DNA of 64,000 bases from Ceratodon purpureus (Eukaryota > Streptophyta > Bryopsida > Pseudoditrichales > Ditrichaceae), in contig CM026430.1 in NCBI GenBank assembly GCA_014871385.1, positions 6,613,229 to 6,677,228 of the forward strand, written 5' to 3'. The position numbers and the translations under genes were made by a program. The notes beneath the pieces were generated by a model. It had not been told where the DNA came from. It searched no databases and saw nothing but the letters and a program-made list of their open reading frames with translations. Below, one piece after another: positions 37,464 to 50,600 of this stretch (the stretch's first letter is position 1; the number at the start of each line of letters is the position of its first letter).

Positions 37464-39498
37464 AACCAGAGGGGGCGGATCCGGCGTGATTGCTATCATA
37501 TGACTGTAGCTACAAGTGAGGTAGTCGCGGCCTTTTCTGACATGAAGCCTGCCCTTTTGGGACTCATCATCATGTTCAGCCTAACCCATAACAGATCATG
37601 GGAGGCAGTGGTTTAAGAGTGCGTCGTTGGGGGTGCGCGTAGGCCTGCCGCGTGACAGGCTGTCAGCCACGACCAGTACCTCGTAAGGAGCGTAAACGAC
37701 ACATTCATTGTCCTCTGACGATATCATCCGCCTGAAAATACTGACCGGAGGACCAAAAATGGCAGAAATACAGACCGTATAGATATACATCGTCCAAAAT
37801 GTAACACTTCGAATATCATCCAATACTCATCCATTACGATACAATACCATACGATACGAATACAGCGTACAATACGTACGACGTACAGTATAAAGTTTGA
37901 CAAAGAAGGGAGATGGCGCCGGCGCCAGGTGGGAGGTATCGACCTCTGCAAGTGACCAAGTTACAACTTTTGTGTAGTACTGTCGTTTTCTTTTTTTTGC
38001 GGATTATAATAAAGGAATGGTAAGGAAGCCGCGGTGATTATGACCATTTCAATCCTTTTGTGGGATTTCATTTTCTCTATGAAGGATATTTGCAGCTTTT
38101 ACTCTCTGCATCTAAGTGTGATCTTGAGGACACATTGATTAAAATCATCCAAGCATTATTGGTTCATGTGTGTCTGGGTTCTTTCATGTGTGTCCGTGGG
38201 TATACAATTTATTCCTATTTTTAGCGACTAAAGAAGCGGGTGAGTTAGGAGTGTAATAGAGAAAAATGTGGAATTGCTCCGGGATTTTAAAATAGAGGAA
38301 ATCATATTTGGTGCTAGTGATCTGTGTTAGTGAGCTTGCGAATATGTGAGCCAGATTCGTACACTTGCCTCAGTATGATTGGAACGTGATCATTTTGTCA
38401 ATTTCAATTGATAACGGAATAATTATGATTATTGTTTTCGTTAAAATTCTAATCTTCTTATGATATCATTATATCAAGATGTATTCATATCTCATTATCA
38501 AAAAATAATAAAACTGAAGTTGATAATATTGATTAAGAGAACTCTAAACATCACGATACCTTATATCGTCATTGGGAGTCAGCATGGTAAAGTGCACTAA
38601 AATCTCTCCTTCATAGTGTAGAGGAGCAATGATAATCTGCATTATTATGATTCCCAGCCATCGAAAATCTCTTTCACAAGCATAACATTTGGGCCACAAA
38701 TAAAAAAACATTGCACATGTTGCAGTTTCACCACTACACTAAATACTCCATATGCAAATACACCAGACCAATCAATCCGAGCATACCAATCAGGAGCCTC
38801 GGCTGCAAAACTCGGTTAGCAAAATCCAAATGATAATGTCTTTTGATGGAAGTTTGCAAATCGTTGGAGGGCCATGGCGCCGGCGCCAGTTGGGAAGATT
38901 AGACACAAATTTATCTAGGTCAAGATGCAGGAAGACTTCTGCCTCTGTGACACTGACTTTACCCGTTCAATGAAAACATACATTTGCATGAAACTGAAAT
39001 TTCAAAAGTACATTATCCATACTATGCTGCCTTTGGAAACCAAAGAGACTGCATTGTTACATACTAATAACGCAATATATCATACTCAATTACCCAAATG
39101 CCCTAGCGGAGTGTACAGCGACAATGCTAGCACCAACTTCCATGAAATTTGGAGAAACTTTGCATCGACTGAGCTGACTTGGAAGTGAAGACCCCAGAGC
39201 CCCGAGGGTGGCGCCAGCTCCATTTGAAGGTGGATTCAGCTGGTTCACTCGAACTAGCCAATCTACTACATATGTATATTCTATAAGGTCTCCTGGCCTT
39301 GTCAGAATCATGTTAAGTCACAAAAAGCGTGCTCAACTCTATAAAGCGATCATTTACAGAAACCAGATCAAAACACCTCGAAGTTTAACTTGGAGTCACA
39401 AACCACAGGTATCCAACTAAGTTGGTGGGGGCGAACCACAATCCCAAGCGGAAACGCTGCAATATCAGTTTCCGAGCATGAAGAAGATGGCCGAATTT
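37464..39498. other. Left end of the palindrome-bearing region, no gene seen
   Basis: Base composition becomes less AT-rich from about 37,464. Two perfect palindromes (37,915 and 38,876) and a degenerate one (39,210) lie here. Short frames on both strands have no family features. The element's left terminus is probably in or just before this stretch, but I could not see a terminal inverted repeat without the right end. Confidence 0.5.
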
Positions 39499-40128
39499 CT
39501 AGACTTCACAGTGCGTAGGCTGGACCTCTACTTCCTCCCACTCCTGACCCTCAGCGACTAGGTAACGACCAGTACCACGATGAATCCAAGTCCGACCGCT
39601 CTCGTCTAGCTGCCAGAAATGCAAGACCTGCAAATTCAACCGTCCTGTCACATGCCTCGTAATCAGTACTTGTCTCGGCACAAGGCTATCCACTTCGCGG
39701 TTCAGGTACAATACAACCCGGTCAGAAATTGGTCCAATGCTAGATCGCAGAATCAGGATGAAGTGGGGTTCGTACGGAAAGGAATTTACATTGACCCCGT
39801 CTCTGATAGAAGACCAGGAGAAGCATTGCTCGGAAGAAGGATCCAATTGTGGCAAAATCAACTCTAGCAATCTGAACAGTCGACTTGAAGAGAAGGCTCG
39901 AAACCAACCGAGTGTGAGGACCGGTTTGGAGAATATGGACTCCACGTTGGGTTCAAAGTCGGAGTCGCTATTGTCGCTCTCGTCACTAACAATTTGAGCG
40001 GTCCTCCCAATATCGGTCCACACCAAAGCATTACCAGCGATCATCGCATTCACTGCCTGGCATCTTGGAGGTGGACTGCACCTATTACCAACGACAGGGA
40101 CCAAACGAGAATGCTTTCTCTTAACCAT
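39499..40128 (-). CDS. Unrecognised 209-residue protein
   Basis: This is an intact intronless frame. The start is placed at the ATG at 40,128, because the frame upstream of it has only a TTG. The protein has a basic N-terminus (MVKRKHSR), a short acidic serine stretch near residue 50 (SDESDNSDSDFE), and a compact C-terminal half with no motif I recognise. No signal peptide or membrane segment is evident. It lies between palindrome copies, and a degenerate copy sits 280 bp past its stop. It has the codon character of the other genes in this region rather than of the AT-rich half. It could be a single exon of a longer gene, but I saw no strong splice sites. Confidence 0.55.
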   Translation of the reverse strand: MVKRKHSRLVPVVGNRCSPPPRCQAVNAMIAGNALVWTDIGRTAQIVSDESDNSDSDFEPNVESIFSKPVLTLGWFRAFSSSRLFRLLELILPQLDPSSEQCFSWSSIRDGVNVNSFPYEPHFILILRSSIGPISDRVVLYLNREVDSLVPRQVLITRHVTGRLNLQVLHFWQLDESGRTWIHRGTGRYLVAEGQEWEEVEVQPTHCEV

Positions 40129-41611
40129 AGCGGCGCACAATATCGAAAGGGAGCCCTGCTATCAGCAGATACACTGAGGCGAGCGAAGCAGTCACTCAGA
40201 TTTAAAATGCTGCCGAGGGCTGCAATTAGTGTTTGAAAGATAGCATCTAGAGGCCATGTCACAGAGTCTATGTTTGTGAGAAGAAGAGATCGTGGGAAGA
40301 AGTCCATTAATATTGAATTTATTCAAAGTAGTCGCCAGCTGGGTCGGAGTAAATTAAATGAGCCAAACGAAGGGAACTATGTGAAAACGTATCAAGCGCT
40401 GGCACTTCAAATCTTCCTACTTTGATGCCAAAACGCTTTTATTGCTCATAGTGCTCTCACACAAACTGCCATTACTGCCATATCATGGGGGATCACAACG
40501 GAAACACATTAACTGGAAATTTGGCGCATCTTTAGTATCTTTTCGCATTAAGTTCAAAACATCATTTTTGGCGCTTCTGCCCTCGGAAGTTGTACAACTC
40601 CAATTACTGGTCACATCTCTCCCAACAATGCGGGCCGTGCCTTCTGCACTTCAACAGTTCATGTAGTGCTCTTTGATCAGAATTTAGAATCACCACAAAC
40701 CATTTTCGCAATCACCAGGTCGGAATGGCGGGCACCCGGAGGAGAGCAAACAGGGCACCTCTGAAGAGGGCGAGAAGGAGATGGCGGGTGGGAGCTGCTC
40801 TCTTCAGGAGGACTGCAGGCGACAACACGAAGGGTTGTGCTGGTACATGATTTTTAGCATCGTCAATATTTTGGTAGCAGTTGTCATGTTCTAAGGCGCA
40901 AATAGAACTACCCCTCCCATTTTTGTGCTTGTTGTACGTTGATCTCCGCTCTCGTCTTCGGATGCAGAATTAAAATCATGCTCTCGTATTACTTTGCGGT
41001 GCAGAGTGTTTCTGCTTTTGCCATGCGAAGAGTCCCTGTGCATTTGACTATGCCCCTCGAAGAAGTAGCGAAGACAGCGCACGGTTTATTACCTTACAGC
41101 AGGTCTCGTCGGTAGCCATTTTGGATGTTCCGGCATACGTTGTCTCCGAAGATGGAATTCAGCGAGAGGATATCAGTTCTGATCAAGTAGTGGACGTCTT
41201 AAGTAAAGTCTCAAAATTCTGGGCAGATATCGTGAGTGAGGATGAGATGGGTGAGTGATCATTGACACGAGTCTAGTGAGTCTTCTTTCAAGCTTTTCAC
41301 ACTATGTAGCACCGAAGCATAATGCAAAGGTGATGTAAAGCCGATCAGCGCTTGAGTTTAAGCATGCATGTTGGGACAATTGGCACTCTATAGAAAAGCC
41401 TTGTGTGAACACGGAGTTGTGAGGCAGTGAACAAATGAGTTGATGCCGGGCGCAGTCGTGTTATTGCTATCAGGTCAAGGATACAGATAGTGTCATTACT
41501 TATACAGCTGCAAGGCAGAAATTGGCTCTTCTCTCTACGACTCTCAATCACCTCCATAAATAACCTCAGAACAGAACCTGTCATCAGATCAGAGATAGTC
41601 CACGACACTAA
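40129..41611. other. Spacer with small basic or exon-like frames
   Basis: Between the two minus-strand genes there is no long frame. On the plus strand, 40,725-40,850 encodes 41 residues with about a third Arg or Lys (MAGTRRRANRAPLKRARRRW). A second frame at 40,978-41,115 gives 45 residues. An overlapping third frame runs open from about 41,000 to 41,259 and ends in an acidic stretch. They may be exons of one small plus-strand gene, but I could not join them in a consistent phase. Confidence 0.35.
40725..40850 (+). CDS. Small arginine-rich ORF (41 residues)
   Basis: A complete ATG-to-TGA frame is highly basic through its first 30 residues. The composition is that of a DNA- or RNA-binding peptide. 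There is no homologue I recognise, and a frame this short could be chance. Confidence 0.25.
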   Translation: MAGTRRRANRAPLKRARRRWRVGAALFRRTAGDNTKGCAGT

Positions 41612-44600
41612 CTAGCTTATGTTCGCGATTCCATAAGAGGTCCCGCTTATGGACTGTTTCGACTGCGAGGCTATACTGTCGACCAGGCCTAGGTGATGTT
41701 GCAGACTCATCTTCCGGTTGTCCTCATCTGCTATATCCACGTCTGGTTCGACAGAAATTTCTTTCAAGAACACGTGAAAAGGAGCTGCATCCTCCTCCAT
41801 CGCAAGGATGTGTCTTCCACTCAGTTCACAGGCGGACACAGAGGAGCCTGCAATCGCCACCAATGGGTAAGATTCATGCAAACTGCTTTGCAGATTATTT
41901 TGAATTCACTAGGTTTAATTATTTAAGAGCCAGAGTCTGAGAAAACGAACCGACGCCGGCGGTCAAGTCCAGGACCGCGCTTCCACTTTCGGTGCAGATT
42001 TCAATCATAGATTCCATAAACGCCGGTGACTTCTGTTTTGATCCACGAAATGAGTTAACCCCGTCCACTCGCAGAAGGTTGTCGTCGGTCACAACGTTTT
42101 GAAGGACATCAGACTGGTCCGGGTTCCAGTCCATGACTTTACTCGCAATTTTGTTGAAATGAAACGCTTCGTTTTTCATGCTCTTCTTCCGTAGAACCTT
42201 AGCCTTGAACAAGCGTTTCTGAACAATGTGAGAGCACGTAATCAGTGACGTCATTCTTACAATGTAGCATAACTCCACATGGATACAATGTTGAACAACA
42301 TTCTTACCCACGCTGGAGTGAATGGCCTGTGGTTCACGACGTAGAATGTTCGCACACAGTCCCAATCATGGAGCGAACTTATGTCATCGAGCTCCTCTGC
42401 CGGCACAAAGAGAAGCAGAAATCCTGAGTCTGAGAGGACCGCCTCTGCAATGTGAAATATGGCTGCAAAAGTGGACTTCTTCACCATGTTCCACGTTGGA
42501 ACTCCTCCCAATACACCAGGCACCCTGTTATTGTCCGGTGTATCGCAAATGATCAAATCGACGCAGTTCGGGCTAGCTACACCATCATGCTGCCGGAGCT
42601 TGCCACCGTTGATCTGACAATTTCACAAAGGCCATGTTAGAAAAAAAACATTCAGATTATCTTGAGAAACAAGTATCGCGCGATCACGAAAATGATGGTC
42701 CAATGGCGCCGGCTACATGCCAAATTCACGGATGTGGTCGACAAAGAAATGAATATATTCTCTCGGATGTTGCAACAGAGCATCCTCAAATCAAACGCCA
42801 AGAGAAAGCCTCGCAAAATTGACCTGGAGAAGAATCCAAAAAATAAATTGCATCAAACATGAATGAAAGAGGACCACTGAAAAAGCATGTCAGAAAATGT
42901 ATGATTGCTGTTGGCGCCGGCGCCATCTGGACCAAAAACGATTTTCAGTAATGCCACTAAACACATTCTATTTCAGTGAAACTAGGTCGTCTTTCATTCA
43001 TTGTCCTACACCCAGTGTCCTACAATCAGGAAGTTCCGATCAGCAACGAGGGTCAAAGCAATTTCAGACATTCTCGACAATTCTCAAGCAGACCAATCCG
43101 AATAAACCTAATGAAAACAGTGAACTGGAACTGAGAAAAGGATGGACATGGCGCCGGCGCCAACATTATCGTACTATAATATAAATAATCTTTATCATAA
43201 GAAGAAGGTTCTATGGCTTATGCAAGGAAATACCTCAAACAATGCAAGCAAATCCCAGTGACGACAATGCAAGCAAAAACCAGTGACGACCATGCAAGCA
43301 AGTACCCCAAACTCTCCGGTGCAGGACAGCAGGAGAGCAGATAGCAGGATCGTATTCCAGTGCATGTGACGAAAAATTACAATCAGGATGTTCCGACCAG
43401 CAACTAAGGTCAAGGCATTTTCAGACATTCTCGACCATCCTCAAGCCGACGAATTCGAATAAAGCTAATCGAACCAGTGAACTGGAACTGACAAAGAGAT
43501 GGACTTGGCGCCGGCGCCATCACTATCGAACTATGATATAAGAAATTCTTATCATTTGAAGCAGAATTCACGGCTTATGCAGGCAAACTACAATCAATGC
43601 ATGTAAATACCACAAACTCGATGCATTTGTTAACCCTGTTTGATGACGCAAAGCAATTAACAGATCACACGCCCATTGACTTGTGAAATGCTGCTGCGGC
43701 CCACATGAGGAAATCACAAAATGATTTCGCACATGTGAGCTGCCCCTCGAACATGCTGAGATGAAAATTCTAGAGTGCAGTGCATACAGGAAAATGACAA
43801 TCCATGGCACACCGAGGAGCTTGAAATTATAAAGAGAGCCGCAAGTATGCAACCACGAGACCGCGATACAGAAACTGCTAACTAACCATTAGCAAACAAA
43901 GATTGGAAATAACTCACCCGCTTGATGCAATTCAGAAAAGTGATGAACATGGATCGGTCAATGCCCTCGAGGAGCGACTCGAAGGCAATATTTAAGGACA
44001 ACTTAATTGTGTCCGCCACGCCATCGACTGGGAGGGCCATGTATCGAACGAGGGGTATTGCATCCTCGCCACCTTTTTGAATTTTCTTCCCGGACTTCGC
44101 AGGCAGTCGTTTCAGCGGTGCCACCTGACTGTTCAAACCAGCCTCCTCCTCACGTGTCTCCTTGAGAATCCGAGGCCGCAACGTAGGACCCCGACGAACG
44201 CCCTCACCCTCAATCTCCTTGGCAATGGGCTCTCCCTGAGTCTGGCGTAGAAACTGTAAATCATCGTCTTCATTGGGAGTTCCCGATTTTGACATGTCCC
44301 CGAGAACCCCTCTAATGACATCATTCGCGTCTTCGATTTGCGAAATATCTCCCCGTTTTGATGATTCAATGAGGTCCTGCAGCTCAGTAAATAGAATGGG
44401 TCCATAATGCATCAGCAACCCATTGTTAGTGACCGGGACGTAAACATAACTGACTCTACCCTCAAGCGCACCAAGTAGGTCAGACGATGGGGTGAGAGAT
44501 ACCATGTCACGGGCGCCATTTCCATCGCGAACTGAGCTCTCAACCTGCCCCTTGACCATCTGCAGTGTCTCCGATAGAACCGCGGCCTTCTCTTCTAGGG

Positions 44601-47600
44601 ACGCATCCATAGTACCCTGAATGTCTAGTAGCACCTGATCCCGAAGATTCTTGTCCACGGAGTCGATGAAGTCGGTAAATCCTTCACTGTCCTCGATATA
44701 CCACCCTAGGCTCATCAAATGCGGAGGGTCGTAATGATCAATTTGGTACTGGGTGAAGCAACCGTCGGCGGTTAGACGTCGCCAGTCCTGAAAGATAGGG
44801 TAGTTCTTTAAATCCCCGGTTTCGTTCTTTAACAATAGTTGCTCACCGAGCCACCGCACAAACCGCATGACACACCTCTGCACGGCCTTTTCTCCCAAGT
44901 CGTACCTAGGCTGTTCCTCCCATGTCTTGTGGCGAAGTGGTCCTTTCTCCGTTGTGAAGATCTCTGGGAAGAATCTCTCGAAGCCAAATATCATTACATC
45001 GTCAAAGAAGTCCTCCAGCCACTTCGTGGTGTCGGTCTTTAGTCGCAGGAAACCGATTCCTTTGTCCACCTTGCTCTTACCAAGGAGTTGCTCCAAGACC
45101 ACACCAACCCTCGAATGCAACTGCGATACAAAACAAATCATGGTCAGCTCAGAGTCACCAGATTCGAAGGCGTGCAAGCAAACATCGAGATGACTGCATG
45201 CCTGCTGGATGTAATTTCAGAGTCACCAGATTCGAAGCTATGCAAAAGAAAGGAAGTCGACATCGAGGTGACTACATGACTTCTGGATGTATTGCTAATA
45301 ATTCCAACTAAATTTTTAAGTGTTATGTACGAAGCCTTAGTATCCAAGCCCTAGGGTCGTAATCACTGTGGAAGTTTTTTTAGCCTACAAGAGGGTGAAG
45401 ATGTTACCTGCTCCCACCACGCTCTCCGGTTGAGCCACTTCTGGAATGCGGCTCTCGTGAAGTCTAGATCCGGGAAACTGTACTTCGTTTTCTCCTTACT
45501 GCTAGAATTCCATAACCGCAACACTCTTTTGATGTTTACACCTTGGGCACCGACGAGAATATTAAGGTTGTCAACGGTCATCAAGCCAACCTTCTTGTCC
45601 TTGGACCTGGCGCCACTGCGACCGTTAATGACTAGCTCGTCGATGAGGTGCGGGTGATACTTGGGGTTACATAGTCGAAATATTTTTTTCATATAATCCA
45701 TTTTCTCCTTCCGCAGCTTCTGAGCCCCTGCGTGCTTGGCTTCTTCGATGGCCAGAGAGGTCGGATTGCTCACTTTGTTGCGTAGTCGCTTTACTGAGTC
45801 TCGCTCCGCCATGCTGATTTCACGCTGCATTGATATGAAACCAGCATACAAATTGAACTCAAGGTCAGTACATTGAACATCGCTCTTAAAGCTCGAAAGG
45901 GGATTCAGGGACAACTCGAATTCTGAGTAAGAATCAGTAGTCAAGAGGAGCGGAGAAGAGCGACACTTCAAGAATCAGGACAGAATCAGGACAGTGATGA
46001 AGGACAGTCATGGCGCCGGCGCCATTTGCCCGGATATAAGTTGAAGTCGAAGAGAAGGAAATGGCTAGATGGAGAGCTATTAGCTATCGTCATTCCTAGA
46101 GTCGTGTCGAATAATAGATTGCGTGGTGCTAAGTGCTACCTGCTTTGCCCCAATTATACTGATATTCTTGATCATTTCCTCAAACAGTTTCTGGTATGCT
46201 AAAACAACCCATTTAATAAGTAAATCATATGTTTAACGAGTTCGAGGATGTCTAAATGACGACTATCGAGTCTTGACATCGCTCTTACCCTCTCAGCCCA
46301 TCTACTGATGCATGATCTAGTCGAAATGTCTGAGTTTATAATTAAGGATGTGTCCAGTAATCTGGCCTTGCAAGAATTTCAATGGCATGATCATCAGACG
46401 ATTTCCCAAAACAATGACTTGCTAACAAATTAGGCTCTGCATAAGTGTACAATTAGTTGCCTCATCGAAGGTCCTCTACGTACAACTGAATGAATTCAGT
46501 CATAGCTAAGCCATCCTATTATCATAACACAGCATTACGATGGATGCGAAAGACGTTGCCGCTGTACTCACTCACAGGTATTTGAGACGTAACATGAGAG
46601 TCGAACAGAAACTCCCGCCATCATAACGAACACTGCATGGTTTTCTCATCGCAAGCCTTAAAACAATACAGCGATCCATGGACAGATTCAGCAAGGAACT
46701 GAAGACCACATCTCTTACCTTGAAGTATACTTCGCTTACAGCGTCACACGTCATCTTATACCAACGCCCCTTGCAAACATCCTTGATGCGCTCAATCTCA
46801 CTGTCTGTAAAATAGACCTTGTACTCAGTCGGATCTCGGCTGGCTATTTGCATCACTTCGAAAATAGTGTGCGCCAACTGTTTCTTCACCGTTGAGTTCA
46901 CTGTGCCACTGATTTCATACAACTGAATGTTAATTTCGTGAAGCAAGATTCTCTGCTACTTATCATCATACCATGTCTGACTCATCCCAGCTACATTCCG
47001 CATGAACGCATGCCGATGCGGCCAGCAACATGATCATGGCAAGTCATCCCAATACCCCAAAGTGTAAGTATATCTGATTAAGAGGACTCGGCCAGATGAG
47101 GTGCCATGCATATCCAGGATGGACATCGTGCCATCGAAGCCTAACTCCAACTGATGTTCAACAGCGCCAGTACTTCCAATCGGAATATCTGATAATTTCG
47201 AAATTAAATTACGAGTAACAAGGAAAGCAAATCAGTACGACTTTGGTGGACCATAGGTTAGGGGCATACTCGTTGATGTCACGCATGAAGTTAGAGATCC
47301 AGCCACGGTCGTCTTCGGAGTCATTGAGAACGAAACAGTTCACTAGGATCGGTTCTCCATTGCATTCTCTGATATGGCGCATCCATGCCAAGGCCCTATG
47401 ATTCCCATCCCATACGTTGACATACTGTCCAATAATTTTCTCATATATCAACCTGTTTTCGGGGTCAGACTCGCATTTGTCTCGGAGGTCCTGGTCGAAC
47501 TTTGCAGACACGGCTGCCCACCTCTCATGGTCCTCAAGCTCCTTAACAACAAAGGAACCGGGACTACCGCAGCTTGTAACCCAGAAATTGGCACCCCAGT

Positions 47601-50600
47601 CGCCGATATGAAAGCCTTCGTAAACAATTTGTACATCTGCCTCCAAAGCTTGTCGAACCCAGGTCGTCGGCTTCAGTCTACAGAGAGGAATTTGTAGTCG
47701 AAGCGGCTTTACCTTTTTCACCGCAAGACGCTTGTGAATGTTGAGTTGGCTGCATAATGCCTCTTGAAACTGCTCAAAAGTTGACACGGTGGGCTTGTCA
47801 TCGGGTTTTCTCAAGATGGTTTCCCCAAGTCCGTCGTCATCGTTCTCTGGTTCTGATTCTCCATAATCAGCGTCCCCAATAAAGGAAGTGTCAATCTGCG
47901 GGTGATAAAATGATTAAGAATGAGCTAAATGACTCCTGCGCCAAAATTACATTAAAAAATCAAGAAAGTGACAAACAGATGAAAACCCGCAAGACTGCTG
48001 ACTTAAGAAATCCCCAATCTATCAATTCACTCCCGGATACAACCGCATTAATTTCAGTTTGATAAGTAGACGGAATAAAGAACAACGGACATCGTCTGAT
48101 CAGTGCGGTAGCAAAGGTGTCCCGGCAACAAGGCACGAACTGCACGAGAATGGGAAAAGCATCAATTCGTAAGTAGGCATGGTATAATATTAGTTGCCCC
48201 AATCGGAAAAGACGAAAGCTAATGATCTGATAAGATAGCAACGAAATCCCGAGCAAACAGTGTGGCAGAGAAGGTCCTCATGTGAAGTAGCAGAAGATAT
48301 AGTCCCAAATATAATAAGGCCAGGGTAAAAATAAACCCGCAAGTGGTGAACAAGCAAAGATCCAGTATTCACAGAGAGTGTGGGCAGGGAATGTGGATCG
48401 TCAACCCAGAACCGAAACCGTGGAGAAAACCACGATTGAAGCTGCAGCCCAACACACCGAGAGCCGATGACAGAGGCTGAGCTTCGCCCTCCTCCGCGAC
48501 GTTCCTCACAATCAGAGTTTTGACCATCAAATACAGCCATAGCATTTTCAGTCATTCTCGACAATTCTCAAGCAGACCCATCCGAACAGAGCTAACCGAA
48601 ACAGTAAACTGGAACTGACATACAGATGGACATGGCGCCGGCGCCAACACTATCGAACTATAATATAAATAATCCATATCATAAGGAGAAGGTTCTATGG
48701 CTCATGCCAGCAAATACCTCAAACCGTGCAAGCAAATACCAGTGACGACAATGCACGCAAGTACCACAAACTTTCCGGTGCAGGACAGCAGGAGTGCAGA
48801 TAGCAGGAACCTATTGAGGTGCAAGTGACGAAATTTACAATCCGGGAGTTCCGACCAGCAACTAAAGTCAAAGAAATTTCAGACATACCCGACAATTCTC
48901 AAGCAGACCAATCCCTACAAAGGTAATCATAACAGTGAAGTGGAACAGACATATGGATGGAGTTGGCGCCGGCGCCAGCACTATCGAAATATAATATATT
49001 TAATCCATATCACAAGGAGAAGGTTCAATGGCTTATGCAAGCAAATGCCTCAAAAAATGCAAGCAAATACCAGTGACGATAATGCAAGCTAATACCACAA
49101 ACTCTCTGGTGCAGGACAACAGGAGAGCAGGTAACAGGATCCCACTGAAGTGCATGTGACGAAAATAAAAAACCTGGAAGTTCCGACCAGCATCTTAGGT
49201 CAAAGCAATTTCAGACATTCTCGACGATTCTCAAGGAGACGAATTCGAACAAAGCTAATCGAAACAGTGAACTGGAACTGACATAGAGATGGACTTTGCG
49301 CCGGCGTTATCACTATCGAACTATGATATAAAAACTTCTTAAAAAAGGACCAGGATTCACGCCTTATCCAAGCAAGTTATAAACCAATGCAAGCAAATAC
49401 AATTGACGAAAATGCAAGCAGATACCACAAACTCTGGGCTGCAGGACCGAGTGAGCAGATAGCTGGATCCTACCGAAGTTCATGTCACGAGAATTTACAA
49501 TCACGAAGTTCTAACCACCAACTACGGTCATAGCTTGTCAAGCATTCTCTAGAATCGTGAAGAAGACCAAGCTGTTTACAGCTACTCGATACAGTGAACT
49601 GAAACTGACAACGAGATGGACTTGGCGCCGGCGCCAGCACTATCGAACTATGATGTAAGCAAATACCACAAACAATGAAAGCAAATACCAGGGAAATGAC
49701 AATGCAATGAAAAACCTGAAACTCTCGGCTAAATGACCGAGTGAGGAGATATCACGATCCTTGTAAAGTGCATGTGAGGAAAATTAACAATCAGGAAGTT
49801 CCGACCAGAAACTCTGGTCAGAGCATTTTCAAACATTCTCGACCATTCTCGAGCAGACCGATCCGAATTATGATTATGGAATTATTGTCGTAATAGAGTG
49901 ATGGGGACAGGTAAGTGAGCTAATGAACTACACTGAAAGGTACGAAATTCGTAGCGAACGTTTGAGAGACAACGTCTTTCTGTTAAGAAGAACACAATAG
50001 AATTGAAAATATATGAAGTAGGCCAAAAAAAAACCCGCAAGTGATCACCATGCTAAAGAAAAACAAATGGGAGTGAAACAGATACTCAACCTAGAAGCAT
50101 AACCGAAGAGAGAACCACGACCATAGCTAAATCCCAATACACCGAGAGCCCCATCATAATCAGAGGGTTCCAACCATCAACTACAAACAAAGCATTCTTT
50201 AACATTCTCGAGCATCCTGAAGGAGACCAATCCGAATTACGCTAATCGAAACAGAGATCTGGAGCTCAGAAATGGATGGACGTGGCGCCGGCGCCAACAC
50301 TACCGAAATATAATATAAAGAATTCTTATCATTAGAAGCAGGATTCACGGCTTCTCCAAAGAACAACCGCAAATAATGCAAGCAAAAAGCAGTGACGATA
50401 ATGCAAGCTAATACCACAGACCCTCGGCTTGAAGACCGATCGAGCAATTAGCAGAAACCTAGTAAAGACCATGTGCTGAGAAATCATTAAAGCAGAGAAC
50501 ACTTCTAGTATGAAGTCAAGAGCACAACGCTCATATCAAAGCAAATGCTATCTCCCTCGAAAGCAGATGATGATTGAGAAGGGAGATGGCGCCGGCGCCA

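Noticed and set aside
44508..45614. Single GGCGCC sites in the ParB gene exons counted as palindrome copies
   Set aside because: They are only the 6-base half, expected by chance at this composition, and lack the second half.
48190..48564. Minus-strand frame of 124 codons that could be the first exon of the ParB gene
   Set aside because: Its 5' end is made of the 330-bp repeat unit. The exon at 51,275-51,087 gives a clean ATG, a nuclear-signal N-terminus and an in-phase donor instead.
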